Assembly (NCBI GenBank): GCA_018902385.1
Contig: JABSSW010000010.1
Location: 844,573 to 908,572, forward strand
Origin: Physcia stellaris
Taxonomy: Eukaryota; Ascomycota; Lecanoromycetes; Caliciales; Physciaceae
Direction of reading: 5' to 3'
DNA length: 64,000 nt
Shown: in pieces, positions 1 to 11,350 of the stretch
How the letters are laid out: each line of letters opens with the position of its first letter
Numbering within the stretch: position 1 is the first letter of the stretch
Position numbers and translations under genes: made by a program
Notes under the pieces: model-generated
What the model saw: only the letters and a program-made list of their open reading frames with translations
Told to the model about the DNA's origin: nothing
Databases searched by the model: none

Positions 1-1560
1 TGGGCGCTGAACCTGGGTCACAACATTCGTTGGCGTTTTCCCAACATCTGTTCGTCCATCCGAAGAGCCTATTAGTACATGATGTACTCCGTACATACTG
101 GGCTTTCACTTCTTGACCATCTGCGTCATCCAATGAGCTTTGAACTCTATAATTGAGACGCAGTTGCGCCAGAAGCAAAGGACTAGCTAAAGGACGGAAT
201 TATGATCCCGTGGCCAGACTTCAATAGACTCTTCCTACAGTATCCTGAGATTCCTACTCCGCAAAAGCCAACATCATATTTTTAGCCTAGTATCAATACT
301 TCTTGTACAGGTGATAAGCCAGGGTAACTACGGGTCCACGGTTGTCTCGGTCTTAGCCGTGACTAACTGTATCCTCATAATCATGTCTGATTAGACTACG
401 AGTTGTGGAAGAACAAAGGATAAAACCATTTGACGATTTGTTGTCTCACCTCGTCAGACGTCCGGGATTGTTCCGCGGAGTCTGGAAAGATTAGTACCCA
501 TTTGGTAAGATTGCTCGAGGCCCGCCGACGCCAATGGAGCGAGATCCCGAGATCCCGAGTTCACCGGTTTGACGGTTCCGGGCGCTAATCTTAGAGCACA
601 GCCCACGGAACCTTCTCGCGGCTGGAGATTTTAGCCTTCTAATGCCTGGTGGCCTTTTGGTAGTTGGTACATACATGTACATACTTTACGTAGTTGGTAA
701 GGTAGATACCTAAAAGTAAGCTTGAATCTGAACTAGTTGTATTGTGCAATCACCTCTTGTGAAACCGTGCTGCTCAGCATTCAGCCTTTCTCGTCAGAGG
801 TCGACTCGGTGCCGTAAGATGAAAGCACCAGATTTAAACCCCCGAGTGCCCACATGGCCCAAATGTTTGCTAAGCTTACTCGACTGTACGCCTGATTATC
901 TCCCAACACTTGCCGGATAAGAGAGGATAACAAGAGATTGTGCTGAGATCGGATGCACGAGATGATGTGGTTTCGGGTTCCTGGGCGAGACCAGGATCGT
1001 GTTGTGGTAGTCTAGAAACCCAGCAGCCGCTGACGCTGTCAAGGTCTTGAAAATCTACAGACATTTCGGCCGTTTCTACATCGCATGGTTCGCGCAGATC
1101 GATGGGAAGACTCTCTCTCCAAGTGGACAACCAGGATTCAGAATGGCACACAATGGGTGCCTGTCAGTAGTCAAGGCGCACATATAAATTCACCGCACAA
1201 GGTAACACTGGCTTGGCTGGCACCGATTTTCTAACTGCAATTTGCGTTCTCGTACGCTTTTCCATAGATCGAAAGTGAAAATGGGGATTGCCTTATGCCA
1301 GACCACAAGATGACATCTCATGAGATACTGACGAAGAATCTCACGACAATTGCCCAACCTGTCAAGAAGGGCCGAGATCATTGCATAAGTAAGTGAGAAT
1401 ATTAGCTCAAAGTTTCTTGGTGCAGATATAACGCGACGACCGTTGCACAACAGAATCTACGCGTCTTCGGAATGCACGGTCCGAATGTGGTCTCAGTCAA
1501 TTGTCCGACTCGCCCTCTTTCCTTTCTCAGCATACTAGTACTTTGAGCGACAGGCGTACG
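1..1560. other. No supported gene; 5' flank of the kinase-like gene
   Basis: Only short open frames occur here, on both strands, and none shows a recognisable domain or signal peptide. Base composition is that of ordinary gene-segment DNA. It may hold the distal end of an upstream gene or the kinase-like gene's promoter, but I see no motif that proves either. Confidence 0.4.
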
Positions 1561-3029
1561 ATGAAGCACATTCCTCTCCGGTGCATGAGCGAGCAAGGTG
1601 AAGCTTCGGCGTTGGCCATAATGATCGCCTTCGACCCAGAATGGAAATCGGGGTCATTCAGTGTAAAGCGCTTAAGCGAGCTCAATAACATGAATACGGT
1701 GCGTCTGCGTTCTCTGCCATCTCACTCTGGAGAACTGACTATCATCGTCTGCCTAGTTGCTCAAGTTGGAGAGAAAGGCATCTGGGTACGTAATTTCGAA
1801 GTCTTCCCTTTTTATCAAGACAAGTCACAACAAGATCCACCCACGAGGTGTCTCGTGGCTCAACGCTTATTCAAGGATTGGGACTGCTAACCCTGAATCT
1901 GTAAATAGTCGCTTTGTAAGCGAAGGCGAGAAAGAAACAGTGCTTCTGCGAGCTTATGGCGCCGCCACTGAGATATGCATGGACCCGAATTTGGAAGCCC
2001 GTATTCCCGACCTCGTCGCCCAACACGACCTTGCTTCGCCTCCACTCGCATGTTTCGAAAACGGGCTTCTCCATCGATTCACTCAGAGCCGTGTCTGCAC
2101 TGCCAGAGATTTAGGTGTTGAAAGTGTCTGGCGTGCGGTAGCGGCAAAGTTGGGACGTGCACATACACTTCTGCCTTCGCATGGCACGAAGGCACGCAAC
2201 ATCTGGACTGTCTTACAGCAATTGGTAGATGCACTCCCAACGGATACTATGAGCGCGACTGCGACCAAGATAAGCCTAGGGAATGAGCTCCACAAAGCAC
2301 ATGCGGAGTTGCGGCAGTCGTATGGCGAACTTGATGCCAAGGTGAGTCTGGGAGTAGACGACCACGATACGTGACCTACAGCTTCGTAGCTACGAAAACG
2401 GCTGATCGGTTCTTTCCCCAGTCCGTATTGGGGCATTGCGATTTGTCCAGCGTCAATATTATCGTTCCTGAATGTCAAGATGTTCTCCAACACGAATTGG
2501 ACCGTGGAATCAACTTTATCGGCTACGAATTTGCCATGCTTTGCTCGGCATCGTTTGACATTGCGAATCATCTCTCTGAATGGGCAGGCTTCGAATGTGA
2601 CTACACGTTGCTCCCTACACGTGCTGTACGCCGTGCTTTCATTGAGCAGTATTTCCACAGCTTCAACGCCCAAAGTAGGACTTCGCCCAGCTCCTTTTCT
2701 AGGTCTCCTATTTCCTGTGGCTCGGCGCTTACCCGGGGTTGGAAATACTGACTGAATTCGCATTAGGATCTGAGAGACGTGCTCCACTTGCTGCATAGAC
2801 GGAGGCCTTGATGGATGAGGTCGACGCATATAGGGCGATTCCAGGCCTACTGTGGGGTTTGCATGCCTTATACAGGACCAAGAACGAGCATCTGGGCTTT
2901 GACTGGGCTTCCTACGCAGAGATTAGGTTGGAAGAGTTCTGGGCCTGGCGTCGCGAGGTGGACGGCTCGAGGGCAAGCAGCGGCCAGGGTATTCCTCTCA
3001 GAGAGCAGAGATGGGCACAAGAAGAATGA
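1561..3029 (+). CDS. Ethanolamine/choline kinase-like protein, five exons, possibly broken before the last exon
   Basis: Ethanolamine kinase phosphorylates ethanolamine with ATP, the first step of the CDP-ethanolamine route to phosphatidylethanolamine. Exons that splice in frame are 1561-1698, 1757-1785, 1909-2341 and 2422 to about 2675; the last begins about 2799 and ends at 3029. Family blocks in order are a VLLRAYG block, an FENGLLHRF block, the catalytic GHCDLSSVNI (Brenner-type HxDxxxxN), YEFAM..FDIANHLSEW with the metal-binding Asp region, an LPTRAVRRAFIEQY block, and a C-terminal EVDAYRAIPGLLWG block. The first three introns have canonical borders (gtgcgt, gtacgt, gtgagt donors). For the last one I find no GT donor in the phase required by the acceptor at 2797-2798, so either a non-canonical intron or a frameshift is present. 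The catalytic loop is slightly divergent (SSVN). It is best read as a diverged paralogue, expressed or recently dying. Confidence 0.62.
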
Positions 3030-4200
3030 CTTGAATCTTCCCGCAAGCGATTGCACTTGCACTCGCGCATAGCATGGGCAAGTACAAGACTCTCCAGCAC
3101 AACCGCTGACAGATGTCTTGCCTGTGCAGATTAAACTTTCTAAGGCTATCACGTAGGCCGAACTGTATGCCTTCCTTGCAGCGAAGCATAACAATATGCT
3201 GAGTCCAAACCTCCGCTATTGCTCTTATGAAGTTGGAAACAGTCGGCTCAAAACGATCTGCACCACTTCAAGCCAGATGATGCAATAGTCAGCATTCACG
3301 CTCTTAGGAGCACTTACGAGCAGTTCCGAGTTCCTCGAGAGCCATCCTTGAAGGCTTCATGTCCAAAAAGACAGAGTCACCCCTGGGCTACCATCATGTA
3401 AAACTGCCGCCCATCATTGACAGGCCGAATCACTTCGAAATTGGTCTTTCACCACCTTTAGCCTTTCACCTAGTCTCTCGATTACTTAAGGGTGATGTCT
3501 TATCTCTGTGAGGACGTACACTCCCTTCTCTACGTTCTGACAACGCTACCTGAAGATTTCAATCAAGTGTGAGCCTATGGTGGTATTGTACACTTTCGGA
3601 CGTGCAACAACTTTCGTTGCAAGACCTAATGGGTTTCATTCCTTGTTCCGCTGGTAGGATCGAGTTCAATATCAGATAGCATCATAGCGCCGTCTCACTT
3701 CACCAAAGTTAAGGAGCTCCTCTACCTCAGTCCTCTATGGTAGGTGGATGTTTTATATTTAAACAAATTCATAGCCTGGGCCTACATCACATGTTTAGCG
3801 AGAGGCTAACTTAGCTTACTACTTGGGTCGCACATATGTAGGGACCAAGCAAGCTGCATGATCTCTCGCCACACTATGCTCAAAAAGATACATAATATCT
3901 CTACAGCAGATAAGACTATAAAATAAAGCTTCAGGACATCTTTCCGATCACTTACAGTGTCATAACTAAACAACATCGGGACACGACGCTGTAGAGGCTC
4001 TTCTATACCAAGGTAAGACCGCCTTCACAGCTTTGTAGGACCTTGCTGATGTGTCAATTAGGGAGATTATAAACAGTATACTTTTATAGTTCTGATGGCT
4101 AGTCTATATTTCAATGAGATAGAACACTCTATTAATTAAAACGCATGCGATCTCACATAATGAGCATCTCCTCGCTATTTGATCTTATAAGCTTGCGGGA
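3030..4200. other. Intergenic, no supported gene
   Basis: About 1.2 kb between the 3' end of the kinase-like gene and the 3' end of the minus-strand CFEM gene. Open frames are short with no recognisable domain. A mildly AT-rich stretch near 3,880-4,140 may hold polyadenylation signals for either neighbour, but I see no decisive site. Confidence 0.4.
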
Positions 4201-5037
4201 TTACAGGAGCGTACCCAGTGCCCCCCCGAAAGCAGCCATCAACATCATCCATGACATTTTCTCAACCCCACTCGATCCTGCCCCACCAGTGAAAGGTGTT
4301 ACGCTCCCCGTCGGCCCCAGAGGCACAGTTCCGGCGGTCTGCGTCGCAACAGTTTGATTCGCGATGTCACTCGCATTGCCCGTACCGCCAACCGACTTGC
4401 AATACGCAAATGACAGCCACACAATAGTCTGAAGATCCGCCGGACTACAGGAGTTTTGTTCGCAAGCACCGAGCGCCGCGTTCAAAGGGCCATTGTTGCA
4501 GACACAGCTCGCGTTCGCTAGAGTTCCGCATCCGCTGGAGGGGATGTTCTGCACTTGGCACGCTGCTGCGCAGGGAGGCCAGTCGTTGGAGTTCGTCGCG
4601 TCTTTGCCTGAGACGGCGGCGGCGGCGGCAGCCGTAGCGGATGCGATTGCGGCGGTGACGCGGGAGGCCGAGAGGGTGCCGTTGGAGTAAAATGGACCGC
4701 AGAGTTGTTGCGAGAGGGTTTGGGTTGCGGTGAATTCAGTAGGCGAGCACGATACTGTTTGACAGCCGGCGGTGGCGGCACGGATGGCGGAGTCGCATAG
4801 GCAGGTCAGATTGTTGGCGGAGCTGGGCCCGCAGGGGTTGGACTAGAGGGGGACTGGATCAGAGAAAGAGGACTTGAGGTGGAGGAAAGTACAACTTACA
4901 ATTCCGTTTAAGACCTCAAAATTACACTGCGCTGCGCAGGACGGGTAACTGCCGAGGAGCGTTGGGTTCCCTAGGCCTGGACTTTGAGCCATGGCAAGCG
5001 CCAGAAAGAAAGGCAGGATCTTGATTATGGAATGCAT
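4201..5037 (-). CDS. GPI-anchored extracellular protein with two CFEM domains
   Basis: Two exons, 5037-4900 and 4842-4201, join in phase 0 across a 57-bp intron (donor gtaagt, acceptor ctag) to give 259 aa. Residues 1-17 form a signal peptide ending in ALAMA. Two eight-cysteine CFEM modules follow. The first runs from YPSCAAQC to QQLCGPF and the second from PPCAAACQ to SFAYCKS. Both keep the CLC or CVC pair and the spacing of the family, and an Ala-rich spacer lies between them. The C-terminus has a Thr/Gly/Ser stretch and then a hydrophobic tail (MSWMMLMAAFGG), as expected for a GPI attachment signal. CFEM proteins are wall or membrane proteins of fungi; some bind haem iron and some act in surface adhesion or plant interaction. 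I cannot tell which applies here. Start choice: the first ATG gives the signal peptide. Confidence 0.88.
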
Positions 5038-6740
5038 GTTGGATCAAGTAGCTGGTACGTATCACTTTGATGTTGATCTTACGCTGACTGATAAGGGAAC
5101 AGCGGATAGTAGCAAGTGGAAGCTATCAGAAGAAGACTCGCTGATTGATATAGCTGGGCCATGGCAGTGATTACATCTCCACCAAAGCAACCAAAAAAGC
5201 AGAATGATGAAAGAAGTGCCCCTCAGCGATGATCATGTTAGCGTACCTGCAGCAATTGCGGGGACGGCAACCATCGTCGAGCGCTTCCTCGGAGAGGCTC
5301 GTACCGATGAGAAAGTTTGAACAGAAACGGCGATCTTCATGCAGCTTGAATACATACGTCAAAGTCTAAATGGAGGTTGCAGCTTTTGGGCGGAACCCTC
5401 TACATCTGCGTTGTGTCGTCATAATTGATAGCTAGATCATCATCTTGCATCCTTTATGCATCTTCGCCGAGAGATCGAGGTACTAGTACGCACATGGAAA
5501 ACCTTTAGCCAGTCAATGAAGGACCGCTAGTATATCAGAAATGCAGCCCGTCGCCTCACTTTGATTGCAAGCAATGCTACCCCAGAATACATACTTTTCC
5601 ATATGCATCAATATCGATTTTCGAGGATGACCCTGTTGTGCGCACTCGAAGCTCGGTCAGATTTCCTGTTATTGCTGGCATACTTGTGGATGAGGTAATC
5701 AAAAAACCTTACTACTTTCCCAAGAGCCAGTGATGAGAACTAAGGACAACAGGAAGTACTCGAAACGGTCGCGAGAAAACAGCCAACCATTGAGTATAGA
5801 TGCATAACCAGTTTGCACTCTCCGCGAGCGTCCCTGGAAATGGGCTTGGTATCCGACAGTCGAGTGCACGGGATCTCCCGTGCTGCGTTAATGTCGTTCG
5901 ACTCTCCATGCAACTTGAAGCTCCCTAGCGGAGATACTTCCGGTCTTCCACGAGCAGCTCTATTGTCCATAGTATAAATTACCCTATTGTCTCTTCACTT
6001 TGGCAGCGCGACCTCGTTCCGGCCTCTTTGCTCTCGACTTTCCTCGGCCCACTGAGCCTTGCAGCGAAGTCACCGAAAGAGTCCGTGGAGAAGCCGGCCA
6101 CGGCAGTCACATGCGGCTAGAGAATGCCATGGGATTATGAACTTTCATAGATATTTTTTAACGTATTGGTATAGCAGTAGAAGAAGATGCAAACCTCAAC
6201 TGGCCATAAGCTGTCGCATAGATAGATAGTGGGAGTTGTTGGCGCTTGGAGACAGTCATTGGCCCGTATTTTACCCAGGGATGGAGGTTATGGGCGCCAG
6301 CGGGCCCAAGCTTTAATGAATAGAAGAAATAAAGACAATCCTTTGGTATCTCATCGGCGGGAGATGACTTCCTCCACTTGGTATGAATGGTTTTCTTGTT
6401 CTGGTTGACAGCCCAGAAGACTATTATCATGACAGAACAATACGAAAGAAATGACGACGAACGTAATTAGAGTGCAAGTCGGCTTATTGGCAGCCTTAAA
6501 CCACAACATGAAGAAGAAGAAGACGTAGTCCCCAGGAGCTCGACTTGAGTCCACCTTACGGTTTCGCAGGCGGTTGATTGTGATTAACACACTGCGTATA
6601 TACAACGCCTCCGACTGTCTCGTATATCAGCACAGTCCAGTCCCAACGCCGCGCTATCCGCAAATCAAAGTCCCAATTCCAGATCTTACGATTACCGAGT
6701 GTCTCTAGGGAGACCCTTCTAGTCGATTCGGCAAGGCCCA
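5038..6740. other. Intergenic, no supported gene
   Basis: About 1.7 kb upstream of the CFEM gene and downstream of the small secreted protein. Minus-strand open frames of 60-106 codons occur (for example 6556-6876), but they overlap the next gene's exon in another frame or show no domain. The first few hundred bases presumably hold the CFEM promoter. Confidence 0.4.
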
Positions 6741-7393
6741 TCAAGGAGCTGCTGGTGTGGACATGCCAGGTAGAACTGCGTTGACACTGACGTGCGGTTC
6801 TATCGTTCTGTTGGTAAAGGGAACTGTTGTCCATCGTGGCGTGGAGAAACGGCAACTTCCTTTGGTGCAGACCCACTCCGGATCACTGGTCGATATATTC
6901 AGTGTTCCTTCCCTTATGAATGTGACACCGCTTATGTGGAGCCTGGACTCAATGAGCAGAGGTTCTACAACCAATCGAGCCTTGCTTCTTACTCATGCTT
7001 GATATCTACTACGAAGTCTCCCGGTGGATGATATGACCGTAGCGTGGCCGTTTTATACCCATCAAACTCCAGCTTCTGGGTCAAGTTGACAGGGGGCTCT
7101 TCATTGTCTTGGGGATCCCACGTAAGCTGACATCCACCGTTTCGCCCATTGCCCGGGTCATTCAGGTAAAATTGAATGAAGCTGTCCTGCGCATTCTCGG
7201 CTCCACCAGGCACGGCATTCGCCTGCACTGCGAGTGGCTGATCATACGAGAAAAGATTGATAACATTGAAGTATTGGGTAGATGTGGGCATTGGTTTCCG
7301 GGCGAGCTCGCGGTCCACCATTCGATGTGCTCCTTGACCTGCTCGGACTCCCACTAAGCATGTCAAGAAGAGACACAAAACCTTGGATGCCAT
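6741..7393 (-). CDS. Small secreted protein, two exons, unknown function
   Basis: I start at the ATG at 7393 because it gives a clean signal peptide (MASKVLCLFLTCLVGVRA); an upstream in-frame ATG at 7444 would bury it. Exon 1 is 7393-6993 and exon 2 is 6942-6741, with donor GTAAGA and acceptor CCAG, giving 200 aa. A second acceptor 12 bp downstream also keeps frame. The mature part has no domain I can name. It contains FNVINLFSYDQPL, FIQFYLNDP, a Cys (GGCQLTW) and, in exon 2, DPEWVC and KGSCRF, with N-glycosylation sequons (NLT, NIS, NRT). The pattern of an N-terminal beta-rich segment plus a few cysteines resembles small secreted or effector-like proteins of plant-associated ascomycetes. That likeness is a judgement, not a family match. 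Confidence 0.6.
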
Positions 7394-8902
7394 GTTGACG
7401 CAACAATAGTCTCTGCGCACGGATAAAATCACGGGAAACGGCACAAAAGCAACGAGGTATTTGATGAGCTTGACGGGGCTTTACCAACGGCCAGAATGAC
7501 TTATGGAAAGCGAAGCAGATAAGAGTACCTTATATGAATCGGCGATCGAATTTACTATAATCTATTTGCAGCCAACGGAGGTTTTCTGATCTCGTAAGAC
7601 GTTAATCGAGGATCTTCTTACTGGTTAAAACTGCTCCCAGTGTTTCGACCTCAGCGGTTTTCTCGTAGTTCTGCGATTTGGGCGGAAGTGGCAGGGTGTT
7701 AAGCGCATCGCGGGTAGAGGTAGGGATACTCGTGCGGTGTCGCCTGTGCTCTCCCTCAGTAAGTACTACGTCAGGAAGTTGAAATACTCGCATGTCAATT
7801 TCACGGGCTGGCTGAAAATGCGCTGGAACCTCGAACCTTTGGACCTGTTGGAGTAAGAAGACTTCTTGTGGCCCGTGGGAGGATACATCAGTCAGTTTGA
7901 AAGAGGAATGGGCACTAACTTCTGCATGGCACGGGGGGCGGCTTGTGCTAGAGCCATACTCTACTCTGAGTATGCGCAGCCCAGGGCTTGAACTGCTACG
8001 GGAGTACGGAGATCCGCACCAAAAGTCCTGATGTGCGCTAAAGACAGGGGGTAATTGGGGGGCCTGAAGTAAGCACCTAGAGATGTTGTGGGGGTATGCC
8101 TAAGCTGCCAAAGGTGGGCTGCTGGGGGCAGCGGATGCTTTTCTAACCCTAAAATTTCAATAATCTTGGCACATCAGGACTTTTGGTGCGGGTCTCCGTA
8201 GGTACGTGGAAGCTCTGTCGTCTTACCACAGAAAAAGGTTCGAGGGCGGAAAAGCATGCCAAGGCTTTCGGGACGGATTGGAAACACGGATAAGTACTCC
8301 GTAAGTACTTATGTTTCGCCAACACGCTGCCCCTTCTACATTTCACCCGCCTCTGCCGCCTTGAAACACGCAGCCAGAGTGTGACCTTTCGTGGACTTGA
8401 CTCGGACCTGCATTACCGTCGCATAGACAGCCACACAATCACAATCGGCTTACTGGGCTTACGGCTCGGGGTTTCTGCTGTTTCACTTTGCGACTCGAGC
8501 GGGTCGACCAACTATGGGTCAGGGTAAGCTTACCATCGATTTCCTACCGCTCTCTTTCGTAATCCTCCTTCAAACAACCACACCGCCGAGCCGTGCAACT
8601 TGCTTCTTTCTCCCATTGGACCCCACCAAGCCCCGAGGGGCCACGGATCTACCTCGTGGACAGGGGGAAATCTCCGAATGGTTTCATCTCCAGATCCCAC
8701 CCTTCGAGAGCTGGTCGACGATGCGTAGAAACACTCATATTGCCCCCGTCTCCCCTCGGTTCGGTCTCGTACCTGCACGCTCTTTACAGGCCGAGAGATC
8801 CGATCCCGTGGAGGAGGTAGCAGAGAGGTATCGTCGCTCAATGCTCACTGGGTGCGCATGGGCATTCACTCCTGCTTCCCTCAACGGAAGCCCATTACCA
8901 TC
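7394..8902. other. Divergent intergenic region between two secreted-protein genes
   Basis: This 1.5-kb stretch separates the minus-strand small secreted protein from the plus-strand expansin-like gene, so it holds both promoters. Pyrimidine-rich runs lie before 8,903. Open frames at 8514-8906 run into the expansin start in other frames and look spurious. No recognisable gene or RNA. Confidence 0.4.
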
Positions 8903-10392
8903 ATGAGGTTCGCATTGCTCAGCTTTTGCCTTTGGGCCTGTGTCCACTCGAGCCCCACGCGAAGAGACACAGTCGCACTATGGGATGCGTGCGACTACCC
9001 ATCTATGGGCATCAATGGCCCTCTGCAGTGTGCGCAGGGCAGCGAATGCATCTGTAAAGATGCAAGTGAGTCCTTCTCGACCTTTTGTGGAGCGTTGTGC
9101 TTACAGCGACTGTCTACAGCATATTCGCAATGTCGCAAGCCAATCGACGGAGTTTGGAGTTACGATCCATCCTGGCAGTGTCAAAAGCCAGGTGACAGGC
9201 CGTCCGGAACGCTGGACTCTGTCTCAACCAATACCTCCAGCTTAACTTCCTCGGAGCCTAGTTCAAGCGATACCTCCAGCTCAGCCGGTTCCTCGGACGT
9301 TGGCTCAAGCGGCTCTTCACTTTCAGGCGGCCTATCCAACCTTGGGCAATCACCTGGGTCTGGCGATAGTAGCAGCGGAGGGGGAAGCAAGAAGAAGCCA
9401 GCTGCTAGCAGCTCATCAACTGCTCTTGCCGCAGCTCAAAGCACGGCTCCAAGTCCTGGCTCAAAGGCAGCTCCGGCCTTGGGTAGCATGCCAGCGAGTA
9501 ACGTGGCGGCGCCTGAAATGTACGCAAACGCCTCAGCTTCTGTAGGAGGTTGCTCGGGCCTAGCTGTCCCAGATGGTTGGGACGGCGTTGCCAGTACTTC
9601 GGTAACAAGCTCCTAGCACATGAGAGTCCATGTAGATTTCTAACGATCATTTCAGTATTATGGGTACATGGGCACCTCGTGCATGTGTGGAGATGGAAAC
9701 TTCGGCCAAGCATCATGGCAAGCAGTAAGTCGATTTCTCCCTTCGTCGTTTTCCTCGTGATTTCATTCGGAGTTCGAGGTACTTTGTGAGAACAGCAAGT
9801 GCCTCTTGCTACCTTTCAACCGTCTCCGCGATGGACGATACTTTTTTCATGTACCACATGTCCCGTGGAGGCCGAATCGCTGATGTTGATGATTAGAACA
9901 CTGGCGAATCCCTTGGCATTGGCCAAGGCATCTATTCTGGCGCAGTGAACCAAAAGCTCTTCGGCGGAACCTTGAACTCAGCTGGCCAGCCCGGCTGCGG
10001 TTCCAGTTGCGGTGTCTGCTATGAGCTCATGACCACGGGCGTTAATGCTTACAACAACGGCATTGCAGGCGGCTCGACCATTCAAATGATGGTTGTGGAT
10101 GCCTGCTACAACAACGCGGGAAAGCCGAATTGGTGTTCGAGCAACACCGACTCGGGCGAGGATGACTTTGGGTGCGGTGTTCATTTCGACATAGATACCG
10201 ATCCTACGCAGGGCAATATACCTGCAATTGGTCAGGATGGTACCACTTGGACGAGTAAGTGACCTTCTAATAGAATTCAGTGCAAGCCGCTAACCTCGCG
10301 TAGATGGCGGCCAAATAGTCTTGTACAGAAGGACGGCATGCCCGCCAGAAATGACTGATGCCTTTAACCAGGACTGTAAATCACATTGCTGA
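8903..10392 (+). CDS. Secreted CBM1 plus expansin/GH45-like (double-psi beta-barrel) protein
   Basis: Five exons (8903-9065, 9120-9601, 9656-9724, 9897-10254, 10304-10392) join in frame to 386 aa, all with canonical GT-AG borders. Residues 1-17 are a signal peptide. A small cellulose-binding module follows, including CAQGSECICKDATYSQC. Its cysteines and aromatic ending fit CBM1 only when the first 54-bp intron is removed. Next comes a long Ser/Thr/Gly/Ala linker. The C-terminal domain (from about residue 220) contains YYGYMGTSCMCGDG, GCGSSCGVCYEL, a VVDAC strand and GVHFDID, and ends near RRTACPP. This matches the double-psi barrel shared by expansins and GH45 enzymes. The protein probably loosens or cuts plant cellulose. 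I do not see the typical fungal GH45 YWDCC signature, so expansin-like or divergent GH45 remains open. Confidence 0.85.
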
Positions 10393-11350
10393 CACCCACT
10401 TATGGCTGAGCCAGGGTACATCTGTATATATTGTCTACTCCCAATCATAAAAAGATTTAATACTCAAGGCACAACATCATCTACTCGCTTTGACATAACA
10501 GAATCGCGATGTTACTCGCCGTAAGTTTAGGTATCACGTGTTAACTTGAAATTGGCCCTATGACCTTGCATAGTGCAAGTGTGCTAGACGAGCATAACCG
10601 GCGAAGCGCAGTAGGAAACTTCGACGATGCAGATCGTGTACAAGGCTTGGAACGAGTTGTACGGATGTTATGTAACTGACTCTTCATCCTCGGTCCACGT
10701 CCCACGATGGGTAAACGTGCTTTGAAACGGGGTCCCGGTGAACATTGCGGGTCCCCTCGCTCATGGGTAGGCTCTCTCTCCGATTATCGAGCTGGGTGAT
10801 GGCTTGCTTGACCAAGAAAGTCTTCACCATGGGGTGAGAAAAGCAAAATGTCTGATCCATGGAAGATAATGGAGTCCCTGGATGAGCTGGGAACATGGAG
10901 ATACGCAATGCTAAAATTGAAGAGCTGCAAAGCGTTCATCAGTGGTTATTGCGAACTCTAGTCCAAGGATATGGGAAATAGTAGGCCCCCCTCCAGTAGA
11001 AGACATAGATTGGTACCGTCACCACGAACGCATGACTCGCGAGGATGGTTGTGGGGGCATTCGAGCACGTACGTTGTGCCCGCTATATTATACTGGTGTG
11101 CTGTACATGGCGGCTAACCCTGCCAGAAGGTCACGGGAGAGCACGTTGCCGCCCGTTGCAGAAGCTGAGTAGGGAGCATGGCTTACTATTATGTAATCGA
11201 CAGTCCGCATGTAGATTGCATACTAAAACCTAAATGGCATAGTACATGGTGTTTAATTAGCAGACTACACGTGTTGGGATTGAAGGGGCCCACATTAGCT
11301 ATGGCGATGAGACGGAAAACGTTATCGGCGCGACCCAGTGCACACTGCGC
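10393..11350. other. Intergenic, no supported gene
   Basis: Contains only short frames without domains. It lies between the 3' end of the expansin-like gene and the 3' end of the minus-strand MFS pseudogene. Confidence 0.4.

Noticed and set aside
8514-8906. Overlapping plus- and minus-strand frames of 75-130 codons just before the expansin-like gene
   Set aside because: No signal peptide or domain, low-complexity text, and both strands open at once; they are promoter or 5'-leader sequence.
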